DNA from: Hymenobacter busanensis
GTDB taxonomy: Bacteria; Bacteroidota; Bacteroidia; Cytophagales; Hymenobacteraceae
DNA length: 64,000 nt
Direction: 5' to 3'
Assembly (NCBI RefSeq): GCF_008727865.1
Contig: NZ_VTWU01000002.1
Location: 124,001 to 188,000, forward strand
The notes below the pieces were generated by a model. The model was not told where the DNA came from. It made no database searches and saw only the letters and a program-made list of their open reading frames with translations. Position 1 is the first letter of the stretch, and each line of letters begins with the position of its first letter. This document shows positions 33,801-41,101 of the stretch, piece after piece. Made by a program: the position numbers and the translations under genes.

Positions 33801-35397
33801 GCTGCGCCTCACCGGCAAGTTTGCCTCCCCCAGCCTGCGCGGCGACGTGGCCGTGCGCAACGGGCAGCTCACGTTTGCCTACCTGAACACCACTTACACC
33901 TTCGAGGACCGCATCCGGTTCTTCGAGGACCGCATGGTGTTCCGCAACATCAAGCTGCGCGACATGCTGGGCAACAACGGCACCCTCGACGGCACGATTT
34001 ACCACAGGGGTTTCGACGACATGCGCCTGGACCTGAAGGCCTCGTTCCGGCGCATGCAGGTGCTCAACACCACCCGTCGCGACAACGACCTGTACTTCGG
34101 CACGGCCTTCGCCACGGGCACTGCCACCGTTACCGGCCCCACCGACAACCTGGTGGTGAACGTGCGCGCCCGCAGCGAAGCCGGCACCCGCCTCTCGCTT
34201 CCGCTCGACAACGCCGCCACGGCCACGCAGGCCAGCTACATCCGCTTCGTCAACCGTAACCCGGCGCTGCAGGACACCACCAAAACCGCCACCGGCCCGG
34301 TGCGGCCGAAGGTGGACCTCTCGGGCATCTTGCTCAACTGCGTTTTCGACGTGACCCAGGACGCCTATATGGAGGTGATTCTGGACGAGAATACCGGCGA
34401 CGTGATTCGCGGAGCCGCCGCTGGGCAGCTGCGCCTGAACATCGACACCCGCGGCGACTTCAACATGTACGGGCAGCTGGAAATCGTGCGCGGGGCCTAC
34501 AACTTTACCTTGCAAGGCCTTGTGAACAAAGAGTTTCAGGTGCGGCCCGGCGGCACGCTCACCTGGAACGGCGACCCGTTGGCCGGTGAAATGGACGTAA
34601 CGGCCACCTACACCCAACGCACGCCGCTGGGTCCAGCCCAGGGCTTCAGCAGCAACTACACCGCCTCGGTTACGGCCGTGATGAACCTGACCGGCGACAT
34701 GCTGCTGCCGCGCATTCAGCTCGGGCTGGAGTTTAACGATTCGCCCTCGGCCGCCGAGGGCGAAATCATTTCCTTCCTCTCCAACATCCGCAACGACGAG
34801 CAGGAGCTGAATCGGCAGGTATTTTCGCTGCTGCTGTTCCGGCAATTGGCGGCCGTGGGCGGCGTGGGCGGCGGGGCTTTGGGCGGCACCACCGGCACGG
34901 TGCAAAACAGCCTGGGCCAGATTCTGTCGACGCAGCTGGGGTTGCTTACCTCGCAAATCGACCAGAATCTGGAAATCAACTTCAACCTCGACGGCGTGAC
35001 GGCTGAGGAACTGCAACGGCTGCAAGTGCGCCTGAGCTACAGCCTGCTGCAAGGGCGCCTGCGCTTTACCCGGCAAGGCGGCATCAGCAACACCACGACC
35101 ACGCCCGACGGCGGCGTGGCTACCAGCCAAACCTCCTTGGTGGGCGACCTGAGCCTGGAATACTTCGTGCGCAAAGACGGCAAGTTCCGGGTGCGCCTGC
35201 GCTACGAAACCACCCCCCGCGACCTGGGCCAGACGCTGGTGAACCAGCAGCGCGCCGGCCTCAGCTTCGTGCACACCGAGCAGTTCGACAACCTCACCGA
35301 GCTCTTTGCCCGTAAGCGCCTGCGCCGCCGCGAAGAAGCCGCCCGCAAAGCCCGCGAGCAGCTCACCATCGACGACGACCCGCGCACCTCGCTGTAA
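30838..35397 (+). CDS. tamB: Translocation/assembly module TamB (AsmA-like, DUF490)
   Basis: 1519 residues from a GTG at 30838, which begins directly before the signal-anchor IKAILKVLLGLLLLLGLLLG; the frame runs 45 codons further up without a plausible signal. The body is a very long series of amphipathic beta strands (AsmA/TamB type). The C-terminal 350 residues carry the DUF490 signature, including GDFNMYGQLEIVRGAYNFTL, KEFQVRPGGTLTWNGDP and LEFNDSPSAAEGEIISFLSN. Such proteins bridge the periplasm and move phospholipid or assist outer-membrane protein assembly. It opens a strand-consistent run into ftsX. Confidence 0.92.
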   Translation: MQVIKAILKVLLGLLLLLGLLLGAAVLALRIPAVQTSVARKTAAILSDKLGHQVTIGRVDVRPFTRVVLDQVHVLDRAGNELFHIGRTDATISVFSIFSPNKLYISKATLTEPRFSLVTYAGQPDSTNLDQFLGAVKKLLGAPDTTKAKTPFDFKIEAVDLRNARFVLNRQNRPKEPYYGKSMDYAHMDIDSVYADLSQIWFRGDTIHARIAGMRAVDIPSKTRLKELAADMTFATHFWEFDQLNLRVGNSRLRDYVKFEYAHFLNFVDFNDSVKVTARLKPSRVYSSDIALFAPQLNGWNEQVLISGEAKGYVRNFTAKNLDLRYSTGGTHIIGNITAEGLPEWKETFAELRLRPGTVLNPVDLKPMLPKDVYTYFDRVGTLKLNGQFLGFYNDFVANGDFETRLGNVTSDVNLKFKNDARFSSYEGTVRTSNFQLGKLLGDESIIRDVAVNGRVKGQGFTPEGARARVTATIPHIWVKGYRYQNIQVTDGQLSRQSFDGKVRVQDPNLQVSGEGTISFGRQQAFDLIANVQKANLQALGIINQPLTVSARADVKFQGLTLDALLGRIHLRDARLALRGRTVHLDTLDLLATRRNGERLLAMRSDAFNLRAQGNFEFTRVIRDVQQLADEYLLNFQGDAAATAAYYRRKRRLPTPDYNIALNLYLKRPNPLIHVFLPQLTVSDSTRIEGSFRNGNTSILNLSGSVAKVQYDSIRVEKATFDLLTSKLPYEPTVLAQTSVTSQRQRLPLLGATEQFYVEGVWDQDKINFSSSLAQTGTTNRAQINGALDFLPGAVQIVFRQSGVNLLGREWTIAQDNAITIRGGGREVDVQNFTLSNGGQRVSAVGQVSEDPSRTLHLEVKDLELATLSSLTRQNMTGRVNAVGDVRGVFGKLVASARLNVDSLYFDKVLIGNVAGVSDWDNQASRLGVNLNVVRDGRNVLSVAGTIAPGAAQEQLNLTGVLNDAPIKLAEPFLAGVLKDLGGTGRGTLRLTGKFASPSLRGDVAVRNGQLTFAYLNTTYTFEDRIRFFEDRMVFRNIKLRDMLGNNGTLDGTIYHRGFDDMRLDLKASFRRMQVLNTTRRDNDLYFGTAFATGTATVTGPTDNLVVNVRARSEAGTRLSLPLDNAATATQASYIRFVNRNPALQDTTKTATGPVRPKVDLSGILLNCVFDVTQDAYMEVILDENTGDVIRGAAAGQLRLNIDTRGDFNMYGQLEIVRGAYNFTLQGLVNKEFQVRPGGTLTWNGDPLAGEMDVTATYTQRTPLGPAQGFSSNYTASVTAVMNLTGDMLLPRIQLGLEFNDSPSAAEGEIISFLSNIRNDEQELNRQVFSLLLFRQLAAVGGVGGGALGGTTGTVQNSLGQILSTQLGLLTSQIDQNLEINFNLDGVTAEELQRLQVRLSYSLLQGRLRFTRQGGISNTTTTPDGGVATSQTSLVGDLSLEYFVRKDGKFRVRLRYETTPRDLGQTLVNQQRAGLSFVHTEQFDNLTELFARKRLRRREEAARKAREQLTIDDDPRTSL

Positions 35398-35482
35398 GTT
35401 GCGGATTGCCAGTTGCTAGCTTGCCTGGGGCAGCCTGTTTTACCTCAATTGCCGGGCAACTGGTAACTGGCAACTCGCAACT
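35397..35482. repeat. AACTGGCAACT-family palindrome between tamB and ftsX
   Basis: Left AGTTGCGGATTGCCAGTT (35397-35414) continues to about 35428. It pairs with the inverted right side 35451-35482 (AACTGGCAACTCGCAACT core) with a one-base bulge and several G-U wobbles, over about 31 positions. It starts in the last base of the tamB stop codon and ends just before the ftsX -7 element. Confidence 0.75.
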
Positions 35483-35485
35483 GCC

Positions 35486-35493
35486 TATTTTTG
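35486..35493 (+). promoter_or_regulatory. -7 element TATTTTTG immediately before ftsX
   Basis: Exact TAnnTTTG match whose last base is 9 bases before the ftsX ATG at 35503, implying a leader of only a few nucleotides or a leaderless mRNA. Confidence 0.55.
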
Positions 35494-35502
35494 CCCTCCC
35501 CT

Positions 35503-36396
35503 ATGCCGCAATTCCGCCCCGTCCGCAAAAAGAAGCTTGGTAGCTACCCCCACACGATGGTGGTGTTCAGCATCACGCTGGCGTTGCTGGTCATTGGGCT
35601 GTTTGGGCTACTGCTGGTGCACGCGCACAAGCTTTCGGAAGCGGTGAAGCAGAACCTGGAGGTGCAGGTGTACCTAGAGCGCGACCTGCCCGAAACCCAG
35701 TTGCTGGCCTTGCAGCGCACGTTTGCGCAGAAGCCCTACATTGCTTTCAAAGGCAGCGAGCCGCAGGTGCGGTTCCTCTCGAAAGAGGAAGGCGCCCAAG
35801 AATTCGTGCAGCTCACCGGCGACGACTTTCAGCAGTTTTTGGGCGACAACCCCCTGCGCGACGCCTACATCCTGAAAATCAACCCCGAGTTTGCCGACTC
35901 CGTAAGTTTGCGCCGCCTCAGCCAGGATTTGCGCCAGCAGCCGGGCGTGTTCGAGGTCAGCTACGTGCAGAGCCTGATTACTTCCATCAACCAGAACGTG
36001 CGCAAGGTGAGCCTGTTGCTGCTGGGTTTTGCGGCCTTGCTGGTGGTGGTGGTGTCCATTCTCATCAACAACACCATCAAGTTGGCGCTGTTCTCGCAAC
36101 GCTTCCTCATCCGCTCGATGCAGCTGGTGGGCGCCACGTCGTGGTTTATTCAGAAGCCGTTCCTGCGTCGCGCTACCTGGCAGGGCGTGGTGAGCGGCGC
36201 CTTGGCGAGCCTGCTGCTGTTGGCCCTGCTCCAATACGCCTACCTGCAGGTTACCGAGCTGCAGCTGCTGCGCGACGAACGCCTGATTGGGGCCGTGCTC
36301 GTCGCATTGGTGGTACTGGGCGGTGTCATTGGCTTTTTCAGTTCCTACCGCGCCGTGCGCAAGTACCTGCGCATGTCGCTCGACGACTTGTACTAG
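35503..36396 (+). CDS. ftsX: Cell division permease-like protein FtsX
   Basis: 297 residues from the ATG at 35503; a TTG at 35491 overlaps the promoter element. First membrane helix near 20-42 (VVFSITLALLVIGLFGLLLV). A periplasmic domain follows (EVQVYLERDLPETQL to FEVSYVQSLITSIN). Three C-terminal helices (LLLLGFAALLVVVVSILINNT; SGALASLLLLALLQYAYL; IGAVLVALVVLGGVIGFFSS) form the MacB/FtsX-type permease core. With FtsE it forms the complex that activates cell-wall hydrolases at the septum; ftsE is not adjacent. It heads the block ftsX-DUF3098-uppP-truB-ribF, here split by a small cassette. Confidence 0.93.
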   Translation: MPQFRPVRKKKLGSYPHTMVVFSITLALLVIGLFGLLLVHAHKLSEAVKQNLEVQVYLERDLPETQLLALQRTFAQKPYIAFKGSEPQVRFLSKEEGAQEFVQLTGDDFQQFLGDNPLRDAYILKINPEFADSVSLRRLSQDLRQQPGVFEVSYVQSLITSINQNVRKVSLLLLGFAALLVVVVSILINNTIKLALFSQRFLIRSMQLVGATSWFIQKPFLRRATWQGVVSGALASLLLLALLQYAYLQVTELQLLRDERLIGAVLVALVVLGGVIGFFSSYRAVRKYLRMSLDDLY

Positions 36397-36398
36397 CG

Positions 36399-36830
36399 TT
36401 AAATGGCTGAATGGTTATATGGCTGAGCAACCCTTTCCGGCACCGAAGTATCTACGCCTCGGCGACATCGAGTGCTACCGGGTTAGTTTTGCCCTCAGCA
36501 ACGTGGTGTGGCAGCAGGTGAAAGGCTGGCCGGCCATGGCTCAACGCACGGTTGGCGAACAGTTCGTGCGCGCCACCGACAGCATCTCCGCCAATATTGC
36601 AGAGGGTTTTGGCCGCTATGGCAAGAAAGATAAGATCAAGTTTTACCGCATTGCCCAAGGCTCCCTATTCGAGGCGCTGGATTGGAATGAAAAGTCCAAA
36701 ATTCGCCAACTGACTACCCCCGAACAGTACGAGCACGTTTTTCACGAACTTCAGCGGCTACCCAAAATGATCAACGCACTGGTGAAATACACCAACAGCC
36801 ATCTGACCATTTAGCCATTTGACCATTTGA
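36399..36830. mobile_element. Four-helix-bundle cassette bounded by TGGCTGAA-type inverted arms
   Basis: Left arm 36399-36423 and right arm 36798-36822 match inversely at 21 of 25 positions. Three of the four differences become U-G pairs in RNA, leaving one mismatch. The right side continues with the same 8-bp-phase repeat to 36830. The start codon of the enclosed gene is in the left arm and its stop in the right arm. The left arm shares TAAATGGCTGAATGGTT with the empty palindrome at 6541-6620. It interrupts the otherwise tight ftsX-DUF3098 junction. Confidence 0.7.
36419..36814 (+). CDS. Four-helix-bundle protein, 23S rRNA intervening-sequence protein family
   Basis: 131 residues from the ATG at 36419; the same frame is open upstream through the end of ftsX, but that part is a shadow. 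The family core is plain: FVRATDSISANIAEGFGRYG, then IKFYRIAQGSLFEALDW, a short LTTPEQYEHVFHELQRLPKMINALV helix, and an end in the repeat. It matches the S23/IVP four-helix-bundle family (TIGR02436), first seen inside 23S rRNA intervening sequences. Biochemical function is unknown. Start and stop codons both fall in the inverted repeat arms, so gene and repeats form one unit. Confidence 0.9.
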   Translation: MAEQPFPAPKYLRLGDIECYRVSFALSNVVWQQVKGWPAMAQRTVGEQFVRATDSISANIAEGFGRYGKKDKIKFYRIAQGSLFEALDWNEKSKIRQLTTPEQYEHVFHELQRLPKMINALVKYTNSHLTI

Positions 36831-36834
36831 CTTT

Positions 36835-37146
36835 ATGCAACCCACGCGCTTTGCCTTCGGGCCCCGCAACTACCGGCTGATGTTCCTCGGTCTGGGCGTA
36901 CTGGCCGCCGGCTTCATTGCCATGTCCCTCGATTCGGCCCCCTACGGCGAAGGCGTTCTGGGCCTGACCGTCGGTCCGCTGCTGCTGCTGGCGGGCTTCA
37001 TCATCGAGTTCTTCGCCATCATGGTGCGCTCGGGCCACCCGACCAATACGGCCCCAACGCCCGCGGCTCCGGTAGCCGGCCAACCCACCCCTGCTGCCCC
37101 GGTGCCGGCCGTGCCGGTGACGCCGCCCACCTACCAGCGCCGCTAG
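36835..37146 (+). CDS. DUF3098 membrane protein
   Basis: 103 residues. Two membrane helices (YRLMFLGLGVLAAGFIAMSL and LGLTVGPLLLLAGFIIEFFAI) form the DUF3098 unit, with the conserved FAFGPRNYRLM start. The last 35 residues are a Pro/Ala-rich tail (NTAPTPAAPVAGQPTPAAP) reaching into cytoplasm or periplasm. Function unknown; in Bacteroidota it is regularly found between ftsX and uppP, as here, and ends 3 bases before uppP. Confidence 0.9.
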   Translation: MQPTRFAFGPRNYRLMFLGLGVLAAGFIAMSLDSAPYGEGVLGLTVGPLLLLAGFIIEFFAIMVRSGHPTNTAPTPAAPVAGQPTPAAPVPAVPVTPPTYQRR

Positions 37147-37149
37147 CCG

Positions 37150-37950
37150 ATGACGTACTGGCAAGCCCTGCTCCTGGCCATCGTCGAGGGGCTGACCGAG
37201 TTTCTGCCCATTTCCAGCACCGGGCACATGATTATTGCCTCGGCGCTGGTGGGCATCGAGCCCACGGCCTTTACCAAGCTCTACAGCGTGGTCATCCAGC
37301 TCGGGGCCATTGCCTCGGTGTTTGTGGTGTACTGGCGCCGCTTTTTCCAGAGCCTCGACTTTTACTTCAAGCTCATCGTCGGCTCGTTGCCCGTCATTGT
37401 GGTGGGCCTGTTGCTCGACGATTTCATCGACCAGCTGCTGGGTTCGGTAGCCGTTATTGCCACGGCCCTGCTGCTGGGCGGCATCGTGCTCATGTTCATC
37501 GACAAGTGGCTGCCCCAAACGCCTCCGCAGGAAGGCGGCCACCCCGTGACCACGCCCAGCTACCGGCAGTCGTTTATCATCGGTGTGTTTCAGTGCCTGG
37601 CGGTGCTGCTGCCCGGCACCAGCCGCTCGGCGGCCACCATCATCGGCGGCCTCACCCAGCGCCTCACCCGCCAGTCGGCGGCCGAGTTTTCGTTTTTTCT
37701 AGCCCTGCCCGCCATGGCCGGCGCTACGGTGCTGAAGGTGTACAAGAACTTCCACCTGATTCAGGCTCAGGACATCAAAATCATCCTGTTTGGCAACGTG
37801 GTGGCCTTTGTGGTGGCGCTGCTGGCCATTCGGCTGTTCGTCGGTTTCGTGGCCAAGTACGGCTTCCGCGCCTTCGGCATCTACCGCATCATCGTGGGCG
37901 GCTTGCTGCTCATCATGCTGGCCCTGGGCATTGATCTGCGCCTGATATGA
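37150..37950 (+). CDS. uppP: Undecaprenyl-diphosphate phosphatase
   Basis: 266 residues. Polytopic membrane enzyme that converts undecaprenyl diphosphate to the monophosphate carrier for peptidoglycan and other glycans; also named BacA. Both catalytic regions are present: VEGLTEFLPISSTGHMIIAS near the start and VLLPGTSRSAATIIGGL near residues 153-169. Seven or so hydrophobic segments. Its stop overlaps the truB start (ATGA), indicating co-translation. Confidence 0.96.
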   Translation: MTYWQALLLAIVEGLTEFLPISSTGHMIIASALVGIEPTAFTKLYSVVIQLGAIASVFVVYWRRFFQSLDFYFKLIVGSLPVIVVGLLLDDFIDQLLGSVAVIATALLLGGIVLMFIDKWLPQTPPQEGGHPVTTPSYRQSFIIGVFQCLAVLLPGTSRSAATIIGGLTQRLTRQSAAEFSFFLALPAMAGATVLKVYKNFHLIQAQDIKIILFGNVVAFVVALLAIRLFVGFVAKYGFRAFGIYRIIVGGLLLIMLALGIDLRLI

Positions 37951-38843
37951 ACGAAGAACAAGCGGACGTTCATCCGTCTGAGCAAAACCAGCCTACCCCG
38001 CCGCCTGCCACCCACAGCCAGCAGCCAACAGCTAATGAGCTGCTGACGCCCGAGCGCATTGCCGAGGGCGCGGTGCTGCTCATCGACAAGCCGCTGACGT
38101 GGACCTCGTTCGACGTGGTGAAGAAAACCAAGTACCTGCTCAAGGCCAAGAAAATCGGCCATGCCGGTACGCTCGACCCCTTGGCTACCGGCCTGCTGAT
38201 TTTGTGCACCGGCAAGCAAACCAAGAGCATCGACCAGATTCAGGCGCAGGAAAAGGAGTACACCGGCACGTTTCGCCTCGGCCAGACCACGCCGAGCTTC
38301 GACCTGGAAACGCCCGTCGACCACGAGCTGCCCACGGCGCACCTGACCGAAGAAGCCGTGCGGGCTGCCACCGCGCCCTTCGTCGGCCTGATTGAACAGA
38401 CGCCGCCGCTGTTTTCGGCTGTGAAGGTGAACGGCGAGCGGGCCTACGAGGTAGCCCGCCGCGGCGCCGAGGCCGAAATCAAAAGCAAGCAGATTACCAT
38501 CAAGGCCTTCGACATCACCGCTGTGGCCCTGCCCGACGTGCATTTTCGGGTGGTGTGCTCCAAGGGCACCTACATCCGCAGCCTCGCCCGCGACTTTGGC
38601 GCGGCCTTGAGCTGCGGCGCGCACCTCACCAAACTGGTCCGCACCCGCATCGGCGAGTACCGGCTGGCCGATGCCCTGAGCATTGCCGACCTGGAAGCCC
38701 ACCGCGCCCCGCGCCCCGAGGGCGAAGCCACGCGGCCGCAACGCCCGCGCCGGGAACGGCAACCCGAGCGCCGCGCTGGTCTGGAGTACTACAATGCCCG
38801 GAACAGCGCCCCGACCGCACCCGAAGCGCCCGAAACGGCGTAG
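37947..38843 (+). CDS. truB: tRNA pseudouridine(55) synthase
   Basis: 298 residues. Isomerises U55 in the T loop of tRNAs. A variable polar leader of about 35 residues precedes the conserved start AVLLIDKPLTWTSFDVV. The catalytic motif is IGHAGTLDPLATGLLILC, with Asp near residue 77. Further blocks are KEYTGTFRLGQTTPSFD, PPLFSAVKVNGERAYEVAR and CSKGTYIRSLARDFG. The C-terminus has a basic Arg-rich tail of about 40 residues. It overlaps uppP by 4 bases and is followed by ribF. Confidence 0.96.
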   Translation: MNEEQADVHPSEQNQPTPPPATHSQQPTANELLTPERIAEGAVLLIDKPLTWTSFDVVKKTKYLLKAKKIGHAGTLDPLATGLLILCTGKQTKSIDQIQAQEKEYTGTFRLGQTTPSFDLETPVDHELPTAHLTEEAVRAATAPFVGLIEQTPPLFSAVKVNGERAYEVARRGAEAEIKSKQITIKAFDITAVALPDVHFRVVCSKGTYIRSLARDFGAALSCGAHLTKLVRTRIGEYRLADALSIADLEAHRAPRPEGEATRPQRPRRERQPERRAGLEYYNARNSAPTAPEAPETA

Positions 38844-38907
38844 GAAAAGCGGCGCATACAGCGCGGACGCTACCTTCGCGGCCGCCACTCACCGAAATCA
38901 GTGCCCC

Positions 38908-39861
38908 ATGCAAGTTGTTCGTGACCCCGCCGCGTTTCCGCACCTGACCAATGCCGTGGTAACCAGCGGCACCTTCGACGGCGTGCACGTGGGCCACCAG
39001 CGCATTTTGCACCGCCTGCAGGAAGTGGCCCGGCAATCGGGCGGGCCGAGCGTGGTGATTACCTACTGGCCGCACCCGCGGCTGGTGCTGGCCCCGCCGG
39101 CCGCGCACCCCGAGCCCTTGCAGCTGCACTTGCTCAACACCCTGGAGGAGCGCATCGACAAGCTTGAATCTTTCGGCGTCGATTACCTGCTCATCGTGCC
39201 GTTCACGCGGGAGTTTTCGGAGTGGACTTCTGAGCAGTACATCCGCGAGCTGCTGCTGAATACCGTGGGCACGAGCAAACTGGTCATTGGTTACGACCAC
39301 CGTTTCGGCAAAAACCGGGAAGGCGGCTTCGACTACCTCAGCCAGAACGCCGACCGCTACGGCATGAGCGTGGAGGAAATTCCGCGCGAAGACGTGGACG
39401 CCGTGGGTGTGAGCAGCACCCGCATCCGCCGCGCCCTGGAAGCCGGCGACGTGGCCACCGCCAACCGCTACCTCGGCTACAATTACCCCTTCACGGGCAC
39501 CGTGGTGCGCGGCAAGCAGCTGGGCCGCACCATCGGGTTTCCCACCGCCAACATGCAGCAGCCCGAGGGCCTGAAGCTGGTGCCGGGCCGCGGCGTGTAC
39601 GCCGTGCTGGCCACTACGGCCGCCGGCACGCACCACCAGGCCATGCTCAACATCGGCGTGCGCCCCACCGTGGGCGGCGACCTGCAGCAAACCGTGGAAG
39701 CCCACCTGCTCGACTTCGACGGCGACCTGTACGACCAGCCGCTGACCGTGGAATTCATTGCCCGCCTGCGCGACGAGCAGAAGTTCGACGGCCTCGACGC
39801 CCTGAAAGCCCAGCTGGCCAAGGATGCCGACGCGGCCCGTCAGCACTTGGTAGGCGGCTAG
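38908..39861 (+). CDS. ribF: Bifunctional riboflavin kinase/FAD synthetase
   Basis: 317 residues from the ATG at 38908; the frame stays open into truB but lacks homology. FAD synthetase (nucleotidyltransferase) domain: VTSGTFDGVHVGHQRILHRL, IVPFTREFSEWTSEQYI, VIGYDHRFGKNREGG and the VSSTRIRRALEAGDV motif. Riboflavin kinase domain from about 190: GTVVRGKQLGRTIGFPTANM, YAVLATTAAGTHHQAMLNIG and HLLDFDGDLYDQPLTVEFI. It makes FMN and FAD from riboflavin. Last gene of the ftsX-uppP-truB-ribF block. Confidence 0.96.
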   Translation: MQVVRDPAAFPHLTNAVVTSGTFDGVHVGHQRILHRLQEVARQSGGPSVVITYWPHPRLVLAPPAAHPEPLQLHLLNTLEERIDKLESFGVDYLLIVPFTREFSEWTSEQYIRELLLNTVGTSKLVIGYDHRFGKNREGGFDYLSQNADRYGMSVEEIPREDVDAVGVSSTRIRRALEAGDVATANRYLGYNYPFTGTVVRGKQLGRTIGFPTANMQQPEGLKLVPGRGVYAVLATTAAGTHHQAMLNIGVRPTVGGDLQQTVEAHLLDFDGDLYDQPLTVEFIARLRDEQKFDGLDALKAQLAKDADAARQHLVGG

Positions 39862-39900
39862 AGTTCCGGCCAGCCAATGGTGCCGGAGCGCGAGAAAACG

Positions 39901-39908
39901 TAGGTTTG
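39901..39908 (+). promoter_or_regulatory. -7 element TAGGTTTG abutting a start codon
   Basis: Exact TAnnTTTG match ending 3 bases before the ATG at 39912, so transcription would start at or inside the start codon. Either leaderless, or the motif is fortuitous. Confidence 0.4.
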
Positions 39909-39911
39909 TGC

Positions 39912-40241
39912 ATGGCCGTCATTCGCCCCGCTCGCCCGTTGCCTTCGCTCGAAGCCCTGCTCATCGAGCTGGAAGACCAATTGCCCCAGTATTCCTACCG
40001 CCTGCGGCGCTACGTGCACGGCACCTGCATTTTGGCGTGGCGCAGCACCCGGCCGGGCGCCGAAATATGGGTGAAGGCCGGCGGGCTGCTGGTGGAAGAA
40101 GCCGTGCCCGATAACTGGACGGCGGCGCTGTCGGGGCGTTTCGGCTTGCTGGGCTTGCTGGTGATGCGCCTCTTCAACCGCCGCGTGGGCGAAGCGCGGC
40201 GCGTCATTGCGCGCTATCTTGCGCTGCGCTACGGCGCCTGA
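39912..40241 (+). CDS. Hypothetical protein, 109 residues
   Basis: Not recognised. An acidic amphipathic helix ([18 protein letters not shown]) is followed by a short beta region ([32 protein letters not shown]), then a hydrophobic segment ([15 protein letters not shown]) and an Arg-rich C-terminal helix. It may be peripheral to the membrane. It lies between ribF and scoA with 50 and 26 bases on either side, all on the same strand. Confidence 0.6.
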   Translation: MAVIRPARPLPSLEALLIELEDQLPQYSYRLRRYVHGTCILAWRSTRPGAEIWVKAGGLLVEEAVPDNWTAALSGRFGLLGLLVMRLFNRRVGEARRVIARYLALRYGA

Positions 40242-40267
40242 CCCTCCTCAACTTTCCCCTTCGTTTC

Positions 40268-40966
40268 ATGATCAACAAAGTGGTAGCCGATGCCCAGGCC
40301 GCGCTCCTGGGCATTACCGACGGCATGACGCTCATGCTCGGCGGCTTCGGCCTGTGCGGCATTCCCGAAAACTCGATTCAGGAGTTGCTGCGCCTGGGCG
40401 TGAAGGACCTGACGTGCATTTCCAACAACGCCGGCGTCGACGATTTCGGTATTGGGCTGCTGCTGCAGCGGCGGCAGGTGCGCAAGATGATTTCCTCCTA
40501 CGTGGGCGAAAACGCCGAGTTTGAGCGGCAGCTGCTGGCCGGCGAGCTGGAAGTGGAGCTGATTCCGCAAGGCACTTTGGCCGAACGCTGCCGCGCGGGC
40601 GGCGCGGGCATTCCGGCCTTCTACACCCCGGCCGGCTACGGCACCGAGGTGGGCGAAGGCAAAGAGTCGCGCGAGTTCAATGGCAAGATGTACCTGCTGG
40701 AAACCGCTCTGCACGCCGACTACGCCCTGGTGAAAGCCTGGAAAGGCGACACGGCCGGCAACCTCATCTACAAAGGTACGGCCCGCAACTTCAACCCGAT
40801 GATGGCCACGGCCGGCAAAATCACGGTGGCCGAAGTGGAAGAGCTGGTGCCCGCCGGCGAGCTGGACCCGAACCAGATTCACACGCCCGGCATCTTCGTG
40901 CAGCGCATTTTCGAGGGCAAAAACTACGAGAAGCGCATCGAGCAAAGAACGGTTCGGCAAGGCTAG
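40268..40966 (+). CDS. scoA: 3-oxoacid (succinyl/acetoacetyl) CoA-transferase subunit A
   Basis: 232 residues. Transfers CoA between succinyl-CoA or acetyl-CoA and acetoacetate-type acids, working with subunit B. Characteristic: [62 protein letters not shown] and [18 protein letters not shown]. Full length. The partner scoB follows after a 135-bp gap that holds a palindrome. Confidence 0.93.
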   Translation: MINKVVADAQAALLGITDGMTLMLGGFGLCGIPENSIQELLRLGVKDLTCISNNAGVDDFGIGLLLQRRQVRKMISSYVGENAEFERQLLAGELEVELIPQGTLAERCRAGGAGIPAFYTPAGYGTEVGEGKESREFNGKMYLLETALHADYALVKAWKGDTAGNLIYKGTARNFNPMMATAGKITVAEVEELVPAGELDPNQIHTPGIFVQRIFEGKNYEKRIEQRTVRQG

Positions 40967-40972
40967 GCCAGC

Positions 40973-41080
40973 ACGTCATTCCGAGCGCAGCCGAGGAATC
41001 CCGCGTGTTTACCTCAGTAGTAAAATTACTCTTGAGCATCAGCACGCGAGATGCCTCGCTCACGCTCTGCATGACGTTCT
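40973..41080. repeat. GTCATnCnGAGC-family palindrome (empty copy 3)
   Basis: Left side 40973-41007 (ACGTCATTCCGAGCGCAGCC start) and right side 41043-41080 (ending ATGACGTTCT) are inverted, with about eight differences over 35 positions. Loop of 35 nt. It lies between scoA and scoB. Confidence 0.8.
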
Positions 41081-41101
41081 AACCCTCAACTTCAGCACAT
41101 C

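Noticed and set aside
31081-35274. 1397-codon minus-strand frame opposite tamB
   Set aside because: Same shadow effect; composition is biased and it covers a recognised gene almost exactly.
36287-36418. Extended start of the four-helix-bundle gene inside ftsX
   Set aside because: Cys/Ser/Thr-rich reading in a shifted ftsX frame; the family begins near MAEQPF at 36419.
36419-36814. Four-helix-bundle gene as the Avd subunit of a diversity-generating retroelement
   Set aside because: No reverse transcriptase, template repeat or variable-repeat target is visible nearby.
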